Shown here: positions 8,449 through 19,117 of the stretch, one piece after another
Position numbering within the stretch: the stretch's first letter is position 1
Layout: each line of letters begins with the position of its first letter
The notes under the pieces: generated by a model
Database searches by the model: none
What the model saw: only the letters and a program-made list of their open reading frames with translations
Told to the model about the DNA's origin: nothing
Translations under genes and position numbers: made by a program
Assembly (NCBI RefSeq): GCF_009659535.1
Contig: NZ_VJZZ01000005.1
Coordinates: 62,001-126,000, forward strand
Length of the DNA: 64,000 nucleotides
Source: Aggregicoccus sp. 17bor-14
Lineage (GTDB): Bacteria; Myxococcota; Myxococcia; Myxococcales; Myxococcaceae
Direction of reading: 5' to 3'

Positions 8449-8613
8449 CCCGGGGGGGCTCAAGTGTTCGCCGTCACCAGATCGCCGCGGGTGCCGCGCC
8501 GCGTCACGGCGATCCTCTTGCAACGCTGTGGCAATAATGGGCCGACCGACCCTGCCGCACCGCGGCGGTGCAGCACTCGCGTTCACCCATCCGTTCCCAC
8601 AGACGAGGCGGCG

Positions 8614-9777
8614 ATGAAGAGAGTCCTGTTGAGCATCACGGCGGCGCTCCTGTTCGCGGTACCGGCCAGCGCGCAGATCAAGGTGGGCGTGTACGGCCCC
8701 TTCACGGGAGGCTCCGCGGGCATGGGCGTGTCCATGCGCAACGGCGCCACGCTCGCGGCGGAGGAGATCAACAAGAGCGGCGGCATCCTCGGCAAGCAGG
8801 TGGTGCTGGTCGCCCGCGACGACGAGGCCAAGAACGAGCGCGGCGGGCAGATCATGCAGGAGTTCGTGGACAAGGAGAAGGTGGTGGCGGTGCTCGGCCC
8901 CATCAACACCGGCGTCGCGGACTCCTCCACGCGCTACGCGAACGAGGCCAAGGTGCCGGTCATCATCAACGCGAGCGCCGGCGCGAAGGTGAACGAGCTG
9001 TTCCCGCAGTACCCGGAGAACTACATCTTCCGCATCGCGGCCAATGACCTCGTGCAGACCGAGATGGTGGTGAAGGAGGCGGTGGACGTGCGCGGGCACA
9101 AGAAGCCCGCCATCCTCGCGGACGACACCAACTACGGCCAGGGCGGCCGCGCGAAGCTGGAGGCGGCGCTGCAGAAGCGCGGCGTGAAGCCGGTGTACGT
9201 GGGCAAGTTCAAGATCAAGGACACGGACATGACCGCGCAGCTGCAGGAGGCCAAGGCCGCCGGCGCGGACGCGCTGCTGGTCTACGGCATCGGCCCCGAG
9301 CTCGCCGCCATCGCCAACTCGCTGGACCGGCTCGGCTGGAAGCCGGACATGATCGGCGGCTGGACCCTGTCCATGCAGGCCTTCATGAAGAACGCGGGCA
9401 AGAACGGCAACGGCGCGGTGGCGCCCGTGACCTTCATCGAGGGTGACCTCACCAACCCGAAGCAGCAGAAGTTCGTCGAGGCCTACTACAAGCGCTTCAA
9501 CGAGAAGCCCATGTCCGTGGCCGTGGCGGCCGCGCAGGGCTACGACTCGCTGTACCTGCTCAAGCAGGCCATCGAGCAGGCCAAGAGCACGGACGGCGAC
9601 AAGATCCGCCTCGCGCTCGAGGACCTGCAGAAGCCCTTCGAGGGCATCACCGCCACCTACACCAAGCCCTTCAACAGCAAGAACCACGAGGCGGTCACCG
9701 AGAAGACCGTGCGCATGGGCGTGGTGAAGGACGGCACCGTGGTGCCCAAGAGCGCGGCCGGCGCACCCAAGAAGTAG
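8614..9777 (+). CDS. ABC transporter substrate-binding protein, branched-chain amino acid type (cassette 1)
   Basis: A 387-residue periplasmic protein with a clear Sec signal peptide (KRVLLSITAALLFAVPASAQ). A type I periplasmic-binding fold (Peripla_BP_6) begins IKVGVYGPFTGGSAGMG. It delivers ligand to the LivH and LivM-LivG proteins encoded immediately downstream. Family ligands range from Leu/Ile/Val to aromatic acids and amides, and the sequence does not settle which. The start follows a weak GAGG. The gene is 84 nt upstream of livH, in the same operon. Confidence 0.93.
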   Translation: MKRVLLSITAALLFAVPASAQIKVGVYGPFTGGSAGMGVSMRNGATLAAEEINKSGGILGKQVVLVARDDEAKNERGGQIMQEFVDKEKVVAVLGPINTGVADSSTRYANEAKVPVIINASAGAKVNELFPQYPENYIFRIAANDLVQTEMVVKEAVDVRGHKKPAILADDTNYGQGGRAKLEAALQKRGVKPVYVGKFKIKDTDMTAQLQEAKAAGADALLVYGIGPELAAIANSLDRLGWKPDMIGGWTLSMQAFMKNAGKNGNGAVAPVTFIEGDLTNPKQQKFVEAYYKRFNEKPMSVAVAAAQGYDSLYLLKQAIEQAKSTDGDKIRLALEDLQKPFEGITATYTKPFNSKNHEAVTEKTVRMGVVKDGTVVPKSAAGAPKK

Positions 9778-9861
9778 CGCCCTCCCGGAGTGCAGCAAGG
9801 GCCCTCCCGTGCACGCGCGCGGGGGGCCCGCAGTCCCCGTGGCACCGGTAACGGAGGCGGG

Positions 9862-10770
9862 ATGCAGACGCTGCAGCTGCTGCTGAGCGGAGTGGCCCAG
9901 GGGATGATCTACGCCCTGGTCGCGTTCGGCTACAACATCACCTTCAGCACCTCGCGGACGATCAACTTCTCCCTCGGCAACTTCCTCATGCTGGGCGGGG
10001 TCATCGCCTTCGTGCTGTACATGACCCGCGAGCTGCCCTTCGCGCTCGCGCTCGCGGCGGTGGTGCTCGTGGGCGCGGTGGGCGGCGCCATCCTGCTGAA
10101 GGTCGCGGTGGAGCCCTCCCTGCGGCAGCGCTCCGCGTACGGGTGGATCCTCGCCACGCTCGCGGTCTCCATCGTGCTGCGCAACGCGGTCGAGGTGTTC
10201 TGGAGCACGGACGACTTCCGCTTCAACTCCCCGCTCGGCGACAGCCCCTTGCGCTTCTTCGGCGAGAAGGACGCCGAGGGCGTGGTGCAGGGCGGCGTGG
10301 GCGTGTACCCGCAGGAGCTGCTGGTCATCGGGGTGTCGCTCGCGATCGTGGCGGCGGTGGAGCTGTTCAAGCGCCGCACCATGTTCGGGCGCGCGGTGCT
10401 CGCGGTGAGCGAGGACAAGGACGCGGCGAGCCTGATGGGCATCGACCAGCGCTTCGTCATCCTCTTCTCCTTCATGCTCTCCACCGCCATCGCCTGCGTG
10501 GCGGGCGTGCTGGTGGCGCCGCTCACCCTGGTGAGCGCCACCATGGGCACGGTGCTGGGCGTGAAGGCCTACGCGGTGTCCATCGTGGGAGGCCTCGAGT
10601 CCGGCTTCGGCGTCGTGGTGGGTGGGCTGCTCTTCGGGCTCTCCGAGGCGCTCACCGCGCGCTACCTCTCCACCGGCTACAAGGACGTGCCCGGCTTCGT
10701 GCTGCTCATCCTCGTGCTGCTGTTCCGCCCCTCGGGCCTGTTCGGCCGCACCGTCGTCAGGAAGGTGTGA
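9862..10770 (+). CDS. livH: ABC transporter permease LivH type (cassette 1)
   Basis: A 302-residue integral membrane permease of the BPD_transp_2 (LivH) family with about eight membrane helices. It begins MQTLQLLLSGVAQGMIYALVAFG and has the conserved VSIVGGLESGFGVVVGG region late in the sequence. The ATG at 9862 follows a perfect GGAGG. It pairs with the LivM half of the next gene, whose start lies 2 nt after this stop, so translation is probably coupled. Confidence 0.93.
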   Translation: MQTLQLLLSGVAQGMIYALVAFGYNITFSTSRTINFSLGNFLMLGGVIAFVLYMTRELPFALALAAVVLVGAVGGAILLKVAVEPSLRQRSAYGWILATLAVSIVLRNAVEVFWSTDDFRFNSPLGDSPLRFFGEKDAEGVVQGGVGVYPQELLVIGVSLAIVAAVELFKRRTMFGRAVLAVSEDKDAASLMGIDQRFVILFSFMLSTAIACVAGVLVAPLTLVSATMGTVLGVKAYAVSIVGGLESGFGVVVGGLLFGLSEALTARYLSTGYKDVPGFVLLILVLLFRPSGLFGRTVVRKV

Positions 10771-10772
10771 GC

Positions 10773-12652
10773 GTGTCGAAGCTGCCCCTGCTCCCCAAGC
10801 CGCTGTGGCGCCGGCTCCTCCCGCTGGTGCTGGTGCTGCTGCCGCTGCTGGTGCCCAGCCAGCTGGACAACCGCTACTACGTGGGCATCCTCAGCCGCAT
10901 CTGCGTGTACGCCATCCTGGTGGCGAGCCTGGACCTGGTGGTGGGCTACATCGGGGACGTGTCCATCGGGCACGCGGGGCTCTTCGCCATCGGCGCCTAT
11001 GCCGTCGCGGTGCTCACGGCGACGCCGGACCTGAACTCGGGCGCCGCCATGCAGCACTTCCCGCAGCTGGGCTTCCTGCCGGCGCTCGCGGTGGCGGCGC
11101 TCTTGGGCGCGCTCGCGGGCTTCCTGCTCGGCTTTCCCGCGCTGCGCTCGAGTGGGCCCTACCTGGCGGTCATCACCATCGTGTACGGGCTCATCATCTA
11201 CACCATCATCAACGAGCAGGACACGGTCACCAACGGCACCATGGGCATCACGCTGGAGCCGGTGCGCTGGGGCAAGGTGCGCCTGAGCGGGCCCAGCTAC
11301 TTCTACCTGGTGTACCCGGCGCTCGTGCTCAGCCTGTACATGGTGCACAACCTGGCGCGCAGCTACTGGGGCCGCGCCTTCGAGGCCATCAAGTACAGCA
11401 GCGTGGCGGCCGAGTGCTGCGGCATCAGCCGCTCGCACTACAAGATCGCCGCCTTCGTGCTCTCCGCGGCGCTCGCGGCCTTCGCCGGAGGCCTCTTCGT
11501 CCACCTGGACAACTACGTCGCGCCCAACACCTTCGCGTACAACTTCTCCGTCGAGTTCCTCATCGCGCTCATCTTCGGCGGGGTGCGCAGCGTGGCGGGC
11601 AACGTCATCGGCGTGGCGCTCTTCGTCATCCTCCCGGACGTGTTCAGCGGCTTCAACGACTACCGGCTCATGGCCTACGGCCTGCTCCTGCTGGTGGTGC
11701 TCTACTTCATGCCCGAGGGGCTGATGGGGGTCGCGCGCGGGGTGTGGCGGCGGCTGCGCGCCTACGACCCCGCCCCCGAGCTCGCGCTGCTCGCGCAGGA
11801 GGCGGCCGGGGTGGACGTGTTCGCGGGCGCGCGCAGCAGCGCGGCGGGCGGCGAGGGCGCGGCGCTGCAGCTCGAGGGGCTGGAGATGCGCTTCGGCGGC
11901 CTCTACGCCGTGCGCGACCTGAGCCTGCAGATTCCGCGCGGCGCGGTGCGTGGGCTCATCGGGCCCAATGGCAGCGGCAAGAGCACCACCGTGAACGTGC
12001 TCACCGGGCTGTACACGCCCACGCAGGGGCGCGTGGTCTCCTTCGGTCAGGAGCTCAACCGGCTGCGCCCGCACGAGCGCGCGCGCAAGGGGCTCGCGCG
12101 CACCTTCCAGAACCTGCAGCTGTTCAGCGACCTCACCGTGCTGGAGAACGTGATGGTGGGGCTGCACCCCTCCTTCAAGGCCACGCTGTGGGAGGTGGCG
12201 CTGCGGCTGCCGCGCGCCCGGCGCGAGGAGCGCGAGGCCCGGGCGCGCGCCTTCGCGCTCCTGCAGTTCGTGGGGCTCGAGCGCCTCGCGCTCGAGCGCG
12301 CGCGAAACCTCGCCTACGGCCAGGCGCGGCTCCTGGAGATCGCCCGCGCGCTCGCGCTCGCGCCCAGCCTGCTGCTGCTGGACGAGCCGGCCGCCGGGCT
12401 CACCGCCTCCGAGATCGAGAGCATCAACGCGCTCATCCGCCGCATCAAGGCCGCCGGCGTCTCCATCCTCCTCATCGAGCACCACATGGACATGGTGATG
12501 GCCATCTCGGACGACGTGACGGTGCTCGACTTCGGCAAGAAGATCGCCGAGGGCAGCCCCCGCACCATCCAGGCGGACCCCACCGTCATCCAGGCCTACC
12601 TGGGCACGCACTCCACGGCCACCGGTGCCATGGGCCCGAGCGGGGGTGCGGC

Positions 12653-12656
<4 letters not shown>
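10773..12656 (+). CDS. livMG: LivM-LivG fusion: ABC permease joined to ATPase (cassette 1)
   Basis: A 627-residue fusion. Residues ~1-325 are a LivM permease (GYIGDVSIGHAGLFAIGAYA; RAFEAIKYSSVAAECCGI). Residues ~360-610 are a LivG ATPase with Walker A GPNGSGKST near 397, signature AYGQARLLEIARAL, Walker B LLLLDEPAAGL and the switch His in LIEHHMD. Other bacteria encode the two parts as separate subunits. The GTG at 10773 has AGGAAGG seven bases upstream, so I preferred it to the in-frame GTG at 10767. The stop overlaps the livF start (GTGA). The fusion fixes permease:ATPase stoichiometry; similar fusions are known in databases. Confidence 0.93.
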
Positions 12657-13393
<737 letters not shown>

Positions 13394-13427
13394 CGCCGCG
13401 CGTCACATCGTTGCCTCTTGCTGAAAA

Positions 13428-13443
13428 CTGAATCACCGTTCAT
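13428..13443. promoter_or_regulatory. Putative TetR-type operator before ABC cassette 2
   Basis: CTGAATCACCGTTCAT is the near-twin (14 of 16) of the element at 3519-3534 and lies 36 nt before the livG start. It sits in a short AT-richer gap with TTGCTGAAAACTG just upstream, the likely promoter of the second cassette. A TetR-family repressor responding to an imported metabolite would fit. Confidence 0.4.
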
Positions 13444-13479
13444 GTTCACGCCGCACCGCAGCCCACCCCGGAGCACCTG

Positions 13480-14238
13480 ATGGCGGAAGACGACATCATC
13501 CTGGAGACGCGAGGGCTCACGAAGGAGTTCCGCGGCTTCGTCGCGGTGAAGGGCGTGAACCTGCGGGTGCGCCGCGGCACGGTGCACGCGCTCATCGGCC
13601 CCAACGGCGCGGGCAAGACCACCTGCTTCAACCTGCTCACCAAGTTCCTGCCGGTGACGCGCGGCACCATCCACTACAAGGGCCGGGACATCACGCGCGC
13701 GCGCCCCGCGGACGTGGCGCGCCTGGGCATGGTGCGCAGCTTCCAGATCTCCGCCACCTTCCCGCACCTGAGCGTGCTGGAGAACGTGCGCGTGGCGCTG
13801 CAGCGCGGGCGCGGCGCGTCCTTCGACTTCTGGCGCTCGGACCGGGTGCTGCACCAGTACGACGCGCGGGCGCGCGAGCTGCTCGAGGCCGTGGGGCTCT
13901 CGCAGCAGGCGCACCTGCCCGCGGTGGAGCTCTCCTACGGGCGCAAGCGCGCGCTGGAGATCGCCACCACGCTGGCGCTGGACCCCGAGCTGCTGCTGCT
14001 CGACGAGCCCACCGCGGGCATGGGCCACGAGGACGTGGACCGCATCGCGGAGCTGATCAAGCGCGTGGCCCGGCAGCGCACCGTGCTGATGGTGGAGCAC
14101 AACCTCAGCGTGGTCGCGAACCTCTGCCACACCATCACCGTGCTCGCGCGCGGGGAGATCCTCGCCGAGGGCGACTACGCCCAGGTGAGCCAGAACCCGG
14201 ACGTGGTCACCGCCTACATGGGAGCCGCGCATGCCTGA
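13480..14238 (+). CDS. livG: ABC transporter ATPase LivG (cassette 2)
   Basis: A 252-residue ATPase with Walker A GPNGAGKTT, the LivG-type GMVRSFQISATFPHLSVLENV, an ELSYGRKRALEIATTLA signature (degenerate against the usual SGGxQR, as in other LivG), Walker B LLLLDEPTAGMG and the switch His in MVEHN. It would energise the LivH2/LivM2 pore encoded at 16380-18247. It overlaps the next gene by 8 nt. Confidence 0.93.
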   Translation: MAEDDIILETRGLTKEFRGFVAVKGVNLRVRRGTVHALIGPNGAGKTTCFNLLTKFLPVTRGTIHYKGRDITRARPADVARLGMVRSFQISATFPHLSVLENVRVALQRGRGASFDFWRSDRVLHQYDARARELLEAVGLSQQAHLPAVELSYGRKRALEIATTLALDPELLLLDEPTAGMGHEDVDRIAELIKRVARQRTVLMVEHNLSVVANLCHTITVLARGEILAEGDYAQVSQNPDVVTAYMGAAHA

Positions 14239-14968
14239 GAGCACCGCTGCCGCCACGCAGGGCGCCACCGCCCCGCTGCTCGAGGTGCGCAGCCTGCAGG
14301 CCTGGTACGGCGAGAGCCACATCCTGCACGGGGTGGACCTGGAGGTGCGCCCCGGCGAGCTGGTCACCATCCTGGGGCGCAACGGCGCAGGCAAGACGAC
14401 CACGCTGCGCAGCCTGATGGGCATGTGCCTCAAGCGCACGGGCTCGGTGCGGCTCGGCGGCGAGGAGACCATCCGCCTGCCCTCGCACCGCATCGCGCGG
14501 CTCGGCATGGCGCTGTGCCCCGAGGAGCGCGGCATCTTCGCGAGCCTGGACGTGGAGGAGAACCTGCTCCTGCCGCCGCGGGTGCGCGAGGGGGGACTGA
14601 GCCAGGAGGCCATCCTCGAGCTGTTCCCCAACCTCAAGGAGCGGCTGCACAGCCCGGGCACCAAGCTCTCCGGCGGCGAGCAGCAGATGCTGGCCATCGG
14701 GCGCATCCTGCGCACCGGGGCGCGCCTGCTGCTCCTGGACGAGCCCACCGAGGGGCTCGCGCCGGTCATCGTGCAGCAGATCGGCGCCACCATCCGCCGC
14801 CTCAAGCAGGAGGGCTTCACCATCCTGCTCGTGGAGCAGAACCTGCGCTTCGCCGGGTCCATCGCGGACCACCACTACGTCATGGAGCACGGGCGCATCA
14901 TCGACCGCATCCCCAACGCGGAGCTCGAGCGCAGCATGGACAAGCTCAAGGGCTACCTCGGGGTCTGA
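14231..14968 (+). CDS. livF: ABC transporter ATPase LivF (cassette 2)
   Basis: A 245-residue LivF ATPase with Walker A GRNGAGKTT, ALCPEERGIFASLDVEENL, signature KLSGGEQQMLAIGRIL and Walker B LLLLDEPTEGLAPVI. The 8-nt overlap with livG implies coupled translation. It is about as close to the cassette-1 LivF as separate family members normally are, so the two cassettes look like different transporters, not a recent duplication. Confidence 0.93.
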   Translation: MPESTAAATQGATAPLLEVRSLQAWYGESHILHGVDLEVRPGELVTILGRNGAGKTTTLRSLMGMCLKRTGSVRLGGEETIRLPSHRIARLGMALCPEERGIFASLDVEENLLLPPRVREGGLSQEAILELFPNLKERLHSPGTKLSGGEQQMLAIGRILRTGARLLLLDEPTEGLAPVIVQQIGATIRRLKQEGFTILLVEQNLRFAGSIADHHYVMEHGRIIDRIPNAELERSMDKLKGYLGV

Positions 14969-15036
14969 CCGTCTCTCTCACGCACTCTCTGGGTTGTGCT
15001 GTCAGTCGTAGCTTTCCCTCACCTGAAGGAGCAGCA

Positions 15037-16314
15037 ATGACGTCCAGCCGGATCCTCAAGATGGTGGCGCTCGCGGGGCTTGCCGCGGGCGCGGCGTATG
15101 CGCAGACGCAGGCGGACGCGGGGGCCAAGGCGCCCGCGGCCGCGGCCGCACCCGCCGCAGGCGCGGGCAAGATCACCGACGGGGTGATCAAGATCGGCGT
15201 GCTCAACGACCAGTCCGGCCTCTACGCGGACCTGAGCGGCCAGGGCTCGGTGCTCGCCGCGAAGATGGCGGTGGAGGACTTCGGCGCCATCCCCGGCGCC
15301 AAGGTGGAGGTCATCTTCGCGGACCACCAGAACAAGCCGGACATCGGCTCGAACATCGCGCGCCAGTGGTTCGACGTGGACAAGGTGGACGCCATCGTGG
15401 ACGTGCCCACCTCGTCCGTGGCGCTCGCGGTGAACGAGGTGGCGCGCGCGAAGAACAAGGTGTTCCTGGACTCCGGCGCGGGCAGCACGGACCTCACCGG
15501 CAAGGCCTGCAGCCCGAACACGGTGCACTGGACCTATGACACCTACGCGCTCGCGCACGGCACGGGCAGCGCGGTGGTGGCCAACGGCGGCAAGAGCTGG
15601 TTCTTCCTCACCGCGGACTACGCCTTCGGCCAGTCGCTCGAGAAGAACACCTCGGACGTGGTGAAGGCGGCCGGCGGCAAGGTGGTGGGCAGCGTGCGCC
15701 ACCCGCTCAACACCGCGGACTTCAGCTCCTTCCTGCTGCAGGCGCAGAGCTCGGGCGCGCAGGTGATCGGCCTGGCGAACGCGGGCGGCGACACCATCAA
15801 CGCCATCAAGGCGGCCAACGAGTTCGGCATCACGCAGGGCGGGCAGAAGCTCGCGGGCCTGCTGGTGTTCATCTCGGACGTGCACGCGCTGGGGCTGCCC
15901 ACGGCGAAGGGCCTGCTGCTCACCGAGGCCTTCTACTGGGACCGCGACGACAAGACGCGCGCCTTCTCCAAGCGCTTCGCGGACCGCAACGGCGGCAAGA
16001 TGCCCACCATGGTGCACGCGGGCGTGTACTCCGCCGTCACGCACTACCTGAAGGCGGTGAAGGCGCTCAAGAGCGACGCGGACGGCAAGGCGGTGGTGAC
16101 GCAGATGAAGGCCACCCCCACGGACGACCCGCTCTTCGGCAAGGGCAGCATCCGCGCCGACGGCCGCAAGATCCACCCCATGTACCTGTACCAGGTGAAG
16201 GCGCCCAACGAGTCGAAGAAGCCCTGGGACTACTACAAGCTGGTGCGCACCATCCCCGCCGAGCAGGCGTGGAGCCCGCTCGACAAGAGCGAGTGCCCGC
16301 TGGTGAAGAAGTAG
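15037..16314 (+). CDS. ABC transporter substrate-binding protein (cassette 2)
   Basis: A 425-residue periplasmic protein. A Sec signal (about 1-22, ending AAYAQ) is followed by an Ala-rich linker and a Peripla_BP_6 fold (KIGVLNDQSGLYADLSGQGS). It ends with the conserved YYKLVRTIPAEQAW motif of the subgroup found near aromatic or organic-acid catabolism genes in proteobacteria. The ATG follows AAGGAGCAGCA. A strong hairpin after the stop probably limits read-through so that this protein is made in excess over the membrane parts. Ligand unknown; it differs clearly from the cassette-1 binding protein. Confidence 0.92.
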   Translation: MTSSRILKMVALAGLAAGAAYAQTQADAGAKAPAAAAAPAAGAGKITDGVIKIGVLNDQSGLYADLSGQGSVLAAKMAVEDFGAIPGAKVEVIFADHQNKPDIGSNIARQWFDVDKVDAIVDVPTSSVALAVNEVARAKNKVFLDSGAGSTDLTGKACSPNTVHWTYDTYALAHGTGSAVVANGGKSWFFLTADYAFGQSLEKNTSDVVKAAGGKVVGSVRHPLNTADFSSFLLQAQSSGAQVIGLANAGGDTINAIKAANEFGITQGGQKLAGLLVFISDVHALGLPTAKGLLLTEAFYWDRDDKTRAFSKRFADRNGGKMPTMVHAGVYSAVTHYLKAVKALKSDADGKAVVTQMKATPTDDPLFGKGSIRADGRKIHPMYLYQVKAPNESKKPWDYYKLVRTIPAEQAWSPLDKSECPLVKK

Positions 16315-16334
16315 CCGCTCCCCCTTCCGCCGTC

Positions 16335-16368
16335 CTCCGCGAGGAGCGCGCGTGCGCTCCTCGCGGAG
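16335..16368 (+). terminator. Intra-operon hairpin between binding-protein and permease genes
   Basis: A perfect 15-bp inverted repeat (CTCCGCGAGGAGCGC / GCGCTCCTCGCGGAG) with a 4-nt GCGT loop lies 20 nt after the binding-protein stop and 11 nt before livH. There is no T-tract. Likely a partial terminator or mRNA-stabilising stem that sets subunit ratios. Confidence 0.65.
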
Positions 16369-16379
16369 CCAGGAGCTCC

Positions 16380-17267
16380 ATGCACACCGTCTTCGGCGTC
16401 CCGCTCCAGGCCCTGTTCGGCCAGCTCCTCGTGGGGCTGATCAACGGCTCGTTCTACGCGCTGCTCAGCCTGGGGCTCGCCATCATCTTCGGCCTGCTCA
16501 ACGTGGTGAACTTCGCCCACGGCGCCTTCTACACGGTGGGCGCCTTCGCCGCGTGGTTCCTGCTGCAGTTCGCGGGCGTGGGCTACTGGGGCGCGCTGGT
16601 GCTCAGCCCGCTGGTGGTGGGGCTGCTGGGGGCGCTGGTGGAGCGCACGATGATCAAGCGGCTCGCGGGGCTGGACCCCATCTACGGGCTCTTGCTCACC
16701 TTCGGGCTCGCGCTGGTCATCCAGGGGCTGTTCCAGAACAAGTACGGCAGCAGCGGGCAGCCCTACGAGATGCCCGAGGCGCTGAGCGGCGGCTACGCGC
16801 TGGGCTTCATGTTCCTGCCCAAGTACCGCGCCTGGGTGGTGGGCTTCTCGGTGCTGCTGTGCGCCGCCACCTGGTTCGTCACCGAGCGCACGCGGCTGGG
16901 CAGCTACCTGCGCGCGGCCACCGAGAACCCGGCGCTGGTGCAGGCCTTCGGCGTGAACGTGCCGCGCCTCATCACCGTCACCTACGGCCTGGGCGTGGCG
17001 CTCGCGGCGGTGGCCGGCGTGCTCGCGGCGCCGGTGTACCGGGTGAGCCCGCTGATGGGCTCGGACCTGATCATCGTGGTCTTCGCGGTGGTGGTCATCG
17101 GCGGCATGGGCAGCATCATGGGCTCCATCGTGACCGGCTTCGCGCTGGGGGTCATCGAGGGGCTGACCAAGGTCTTCTATCCAGAGGCCAGCAACACGGT
17201 GATCTTCGTGGTGATGGCGGTGGTGCTGATGATCAAGCCTTCGGGTCTCTTCGGAAGGACCGCGTGA
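16380..17267 (+). CDS. livH: ABC transporter permease LivH type (cassette 2)
   Basis: A 295-residue LivH-family permease with about eight membrane helices, including LVGLINGSFYALLSLGLAII and NVVNFAHGAFYTVGAF (conserved LivH loop) and a late VIGGMGSIMGSIVTGF. The ATG follows CCAGGAGCTCC. Its TGA overlaps the GTG of livM (GTGA), so the two pore subunits are translationally coupled. Confidence 0.94.
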   Translation: MHTVFGVPLQALFGQLLVGLINGSFYALLSLGLAIIFGLLNVVNFAHGAFYTVGAFAAWFLLQFAGVGYWGALVLSPLVVGLLGALVERTMIKRLAGLDPIYGLLLTFGLALVIQGLFQNKYGSSGQPYEMPEALSGGYALGFMFLPKYRAWVVGFSVLLCAATWFVTERTRLGSYLRAATENPALVQAFGVNVPRLITVTYGLGVALAAVAGVLAAPVYRVSPLMGSDLIIVVFAVVVIGGMGSIMGSIVTGFALGVIEGLTKVFYPEASNTVIFVVMAVVLMIKPSGLFGRTA

Positions 17268-18247
17268 GCGCGATGGCCGAGTCCACCTCCACGCCGCCCC
17301 CGGCACTGGCCCAGCGCGCGAGCCCCCGCCAGCGCCAGTGGGTGCCCCTCGCGGTGCTCGCGGCGCTGCTGGTGGTGGCGCCCTTCGCGGGCATCTACCC
17401 GGTGTTCCTGATGAAGGCGCTGTGCTTCGCGCTCTTCGCCTGCGCCTTCAACCTGCTGCTGGGCTACGTGGGGCTCCTGTCCTTCGGGCACGCGCTGTTC
17501 TTCGGCTCGGCGGGCTACGCGGCGGCGCACGCGGCGAAGGTGTGGGGCTGGAACCCGCTGCTCGCCATCGCGTTCGGCGCGCTCGTGGCCGCGGCGTACG
17601 GCCTGGTGGTGGGGGCGCTCGCCATCCGGCGCCAGGGCATCTACTTCGCCATGGTCACGCTGGCGCTCGCGCAGATGGCCTTCTTCTTCTACCTGCAGAC
17701 GCCCTTCACGGGCGGCGAGGACGGCATCCAGGCGGTGCCGCGCGGGAGCATCCTGGGCGTGGACCTGGACCAGATGCTGCCGCTCTACTTCTTCGTGCTG
17801 GCCATCTTCCTCGCGGGCTTCCTGCTCATCTACCGCACCGTGCACTCGCCCTTCGGGCAGGTGCTCACGGCGGTGCGCGAGAACGAGCCGCGCACGGTGT
17901 CGCTCGGCTACAAGCCGGACCACTACAAGCTCATCGCCTTCGTGCTCTCGGCGGCGCTCGCCGGGGTCGCGGGCGGCACCAAGGCGCTGGTGTTCCAGCT
18001 CGCGAGCCTCACGGACGTGCACTGGCACACCTCGGGCGCGGTCATCTTGATGACGCTCCTGGGCGGCCTGGGCACCATCCTGGGCCCGGTGGTGGGAGCC
18101 TTCATCGTGGTGGCGCTGGAGAACTACCTGGCGCAGCTGGGCTCGTGGGTGACGGTGGTGGAGGGCGGCATCTTCGTCGTCTGCGTGCTCACCTTCCGCC
18201 GGGGCGTCATCGGCGAGCTGAGCCGCTTGCTCAAGAGGCCGCTGTAG
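17264..18247 (+). CDS. livM: ABC transporter permease LivM type (cassette 2)
   Basis: A 327-residue LivM-family permease ([52 protein letters not shown]). I preferred the GTG at 17264 because GGAAGG lies six bases upstream; the in-frame ATG at 17273 would be 15 bases away. The first ~25 residues are a Pro/Ser/Thr-rich cytoplasmic tail. It completes the cassette-2 membrane pore. Confidence 0.93.
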   Translation: MSAMAESTSTPPPALAQRASPRQRQWVPLAVLAALLVVAPFAGIYPVFLMKALCFALFACAFNLLLGYVGLLSFGHALFFGSAGYAAAHAAKVWGWNPLLAIAFGALVAAAYGLVVGALAIRRQGIYFAMVTLALAQMAFFFYLQTPFTGGEDGIQAVPRGSILGVDLDQMLPLYFFVLAIFLAGFLLIYRTVHSPFGQVLTAVRENEPRTVSLGYKPDHYKLIAFVLSAALAGVAGGTKALVFQLASLTDVHWHTSGAVILMTLLGGLGTILGPVVGAFIVVALENYLAQLGSWVTVVEGGIFVVCVLTFRRGVIGELSRLLKRPL

Positions 18248-18284
18248 CCGGCCTGTCGCAGTGCAAAGGGAGAGGGAAGACGTC

Positions 18285-19067
18285 ATGCGGATGAAGGACC
18301 AGGTGGCGATCGTGACGGGTGCGGCCAGTGGCATCGGCCGCGAGATCGCCCATGCCTACGCGCGCGAGGGCGCGAAGGTGGCGGTGGCGGACCTGCGGCT
18401 GGACGCCGCGCAGGTGGTGGTGAGCGAGCTGCAGGCACAAGGCGCCACGGCGATGGCCGTGGCCATGGACGTGTCCAGCGAGGCGCAGGTGGACGCGGGC
18501 GTCGCCGACGTCGTGCAGCGGCTCGGCGGCGTGGACGTGCTGGTGAGCAACGCCGGCATCCAGATCATCGCCCCGGTGGACGAGCTCACCTTCGAGCAGT
18601 GGCGGCGCATGCTGGGCATCCACCTGGACGGCGCCTTCCTCACCACGCGCGCCTGCCTGCGCCACATGTACAAGAGCGGGCGCGGCGGCAGCATCCTCTA
18701 CATGGGTTCGGTGCACTCCAAGGAGGCCAGCCCCCTCAAGGCGCCCTACGTCGCCGCGAAGCACGGCCTGCTGGGGCTCGCGCGCGCGGTGGCCAAGGAG
18801 GGCGCGAAGCACAACGTGCGCGCCAACGTGCTCTGCCCGGGCTTCGTGCGCACCCCGCTCGTCGACAAGCAGATTCCGGAGCAGGCCAAGGAGCTCGGCA
18901 TCAGCGAGGCCGAGGTCATCAAGAACGTCATGCTCAAGAACACGGTGGACGGCGAGTTCACCACCATGGCCGACGTGGCCGAGGCCGCCGTGTTCTTCGC
19001 CTCCTTCGCCTCCAAGGCCCTCACCGGCCAGTCGCTGATCATCAGTCACGGCTGGCACATGGAGTAG
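18285..19067 (+). CDS. D-3-hydroxybutyrate dehydrogenase-like SDR
   Basis: A 260-residue classical SDR with [14 protein letters not shown], catalytic Ser in [11 protein letters not shown] and YVAAKH (Tyr and Lys of the YxxxK motif). The C-terminus [13 protein letters not shown] and the [15 protein letters not shown] pieces match NAD-dependent 3-hydroxybutyrate dehydrogenases, which interconvert 3-hydroxybutyrate and acetoacetate. It starts 37 nt after livM in the same direction, so the adjacent transporter may handle a metabolite feeding this step (inference). The ATG follows a GGGAGAGGGAAG purine run. Confidence 0.85.
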   Translation: MRMKDQVAIVTGAASGIGREIAHAYAREGAKVAVADLRLDAAQVVVSELQAQGATAMAVAMDVSSEAQVDAGVADVVQRLGGVDVLVSNAGIQIIAPVDELTFEQWRRMLGIHLDGAFLTTRACLRHMYKSGRGGSILYMGSVHSKEASPLKAPYVAAKHGLLGLARAVAKEGAKHNVRANVLCPGFVRTPLVDKQIPEQAKELGISEAEVIKNVMLKNTVDGEFTTMADVAEAAVFFASFASKALTGQSLIISHGWHME

Positions 19068-19117
19068 CAGCCCCCCACGCAGTACTCCCCCCGCAGTCCC
19101 CCGAAGAGGTCGTTCCG

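Noticed and set aside
8518-8538. TTGCAA...AATAAT as a promoter for the first ABC cassette
   Set aside because: The spacer is only 9 nt, too short for a sigma70 promoter; it also does not fit a sigma54 site.
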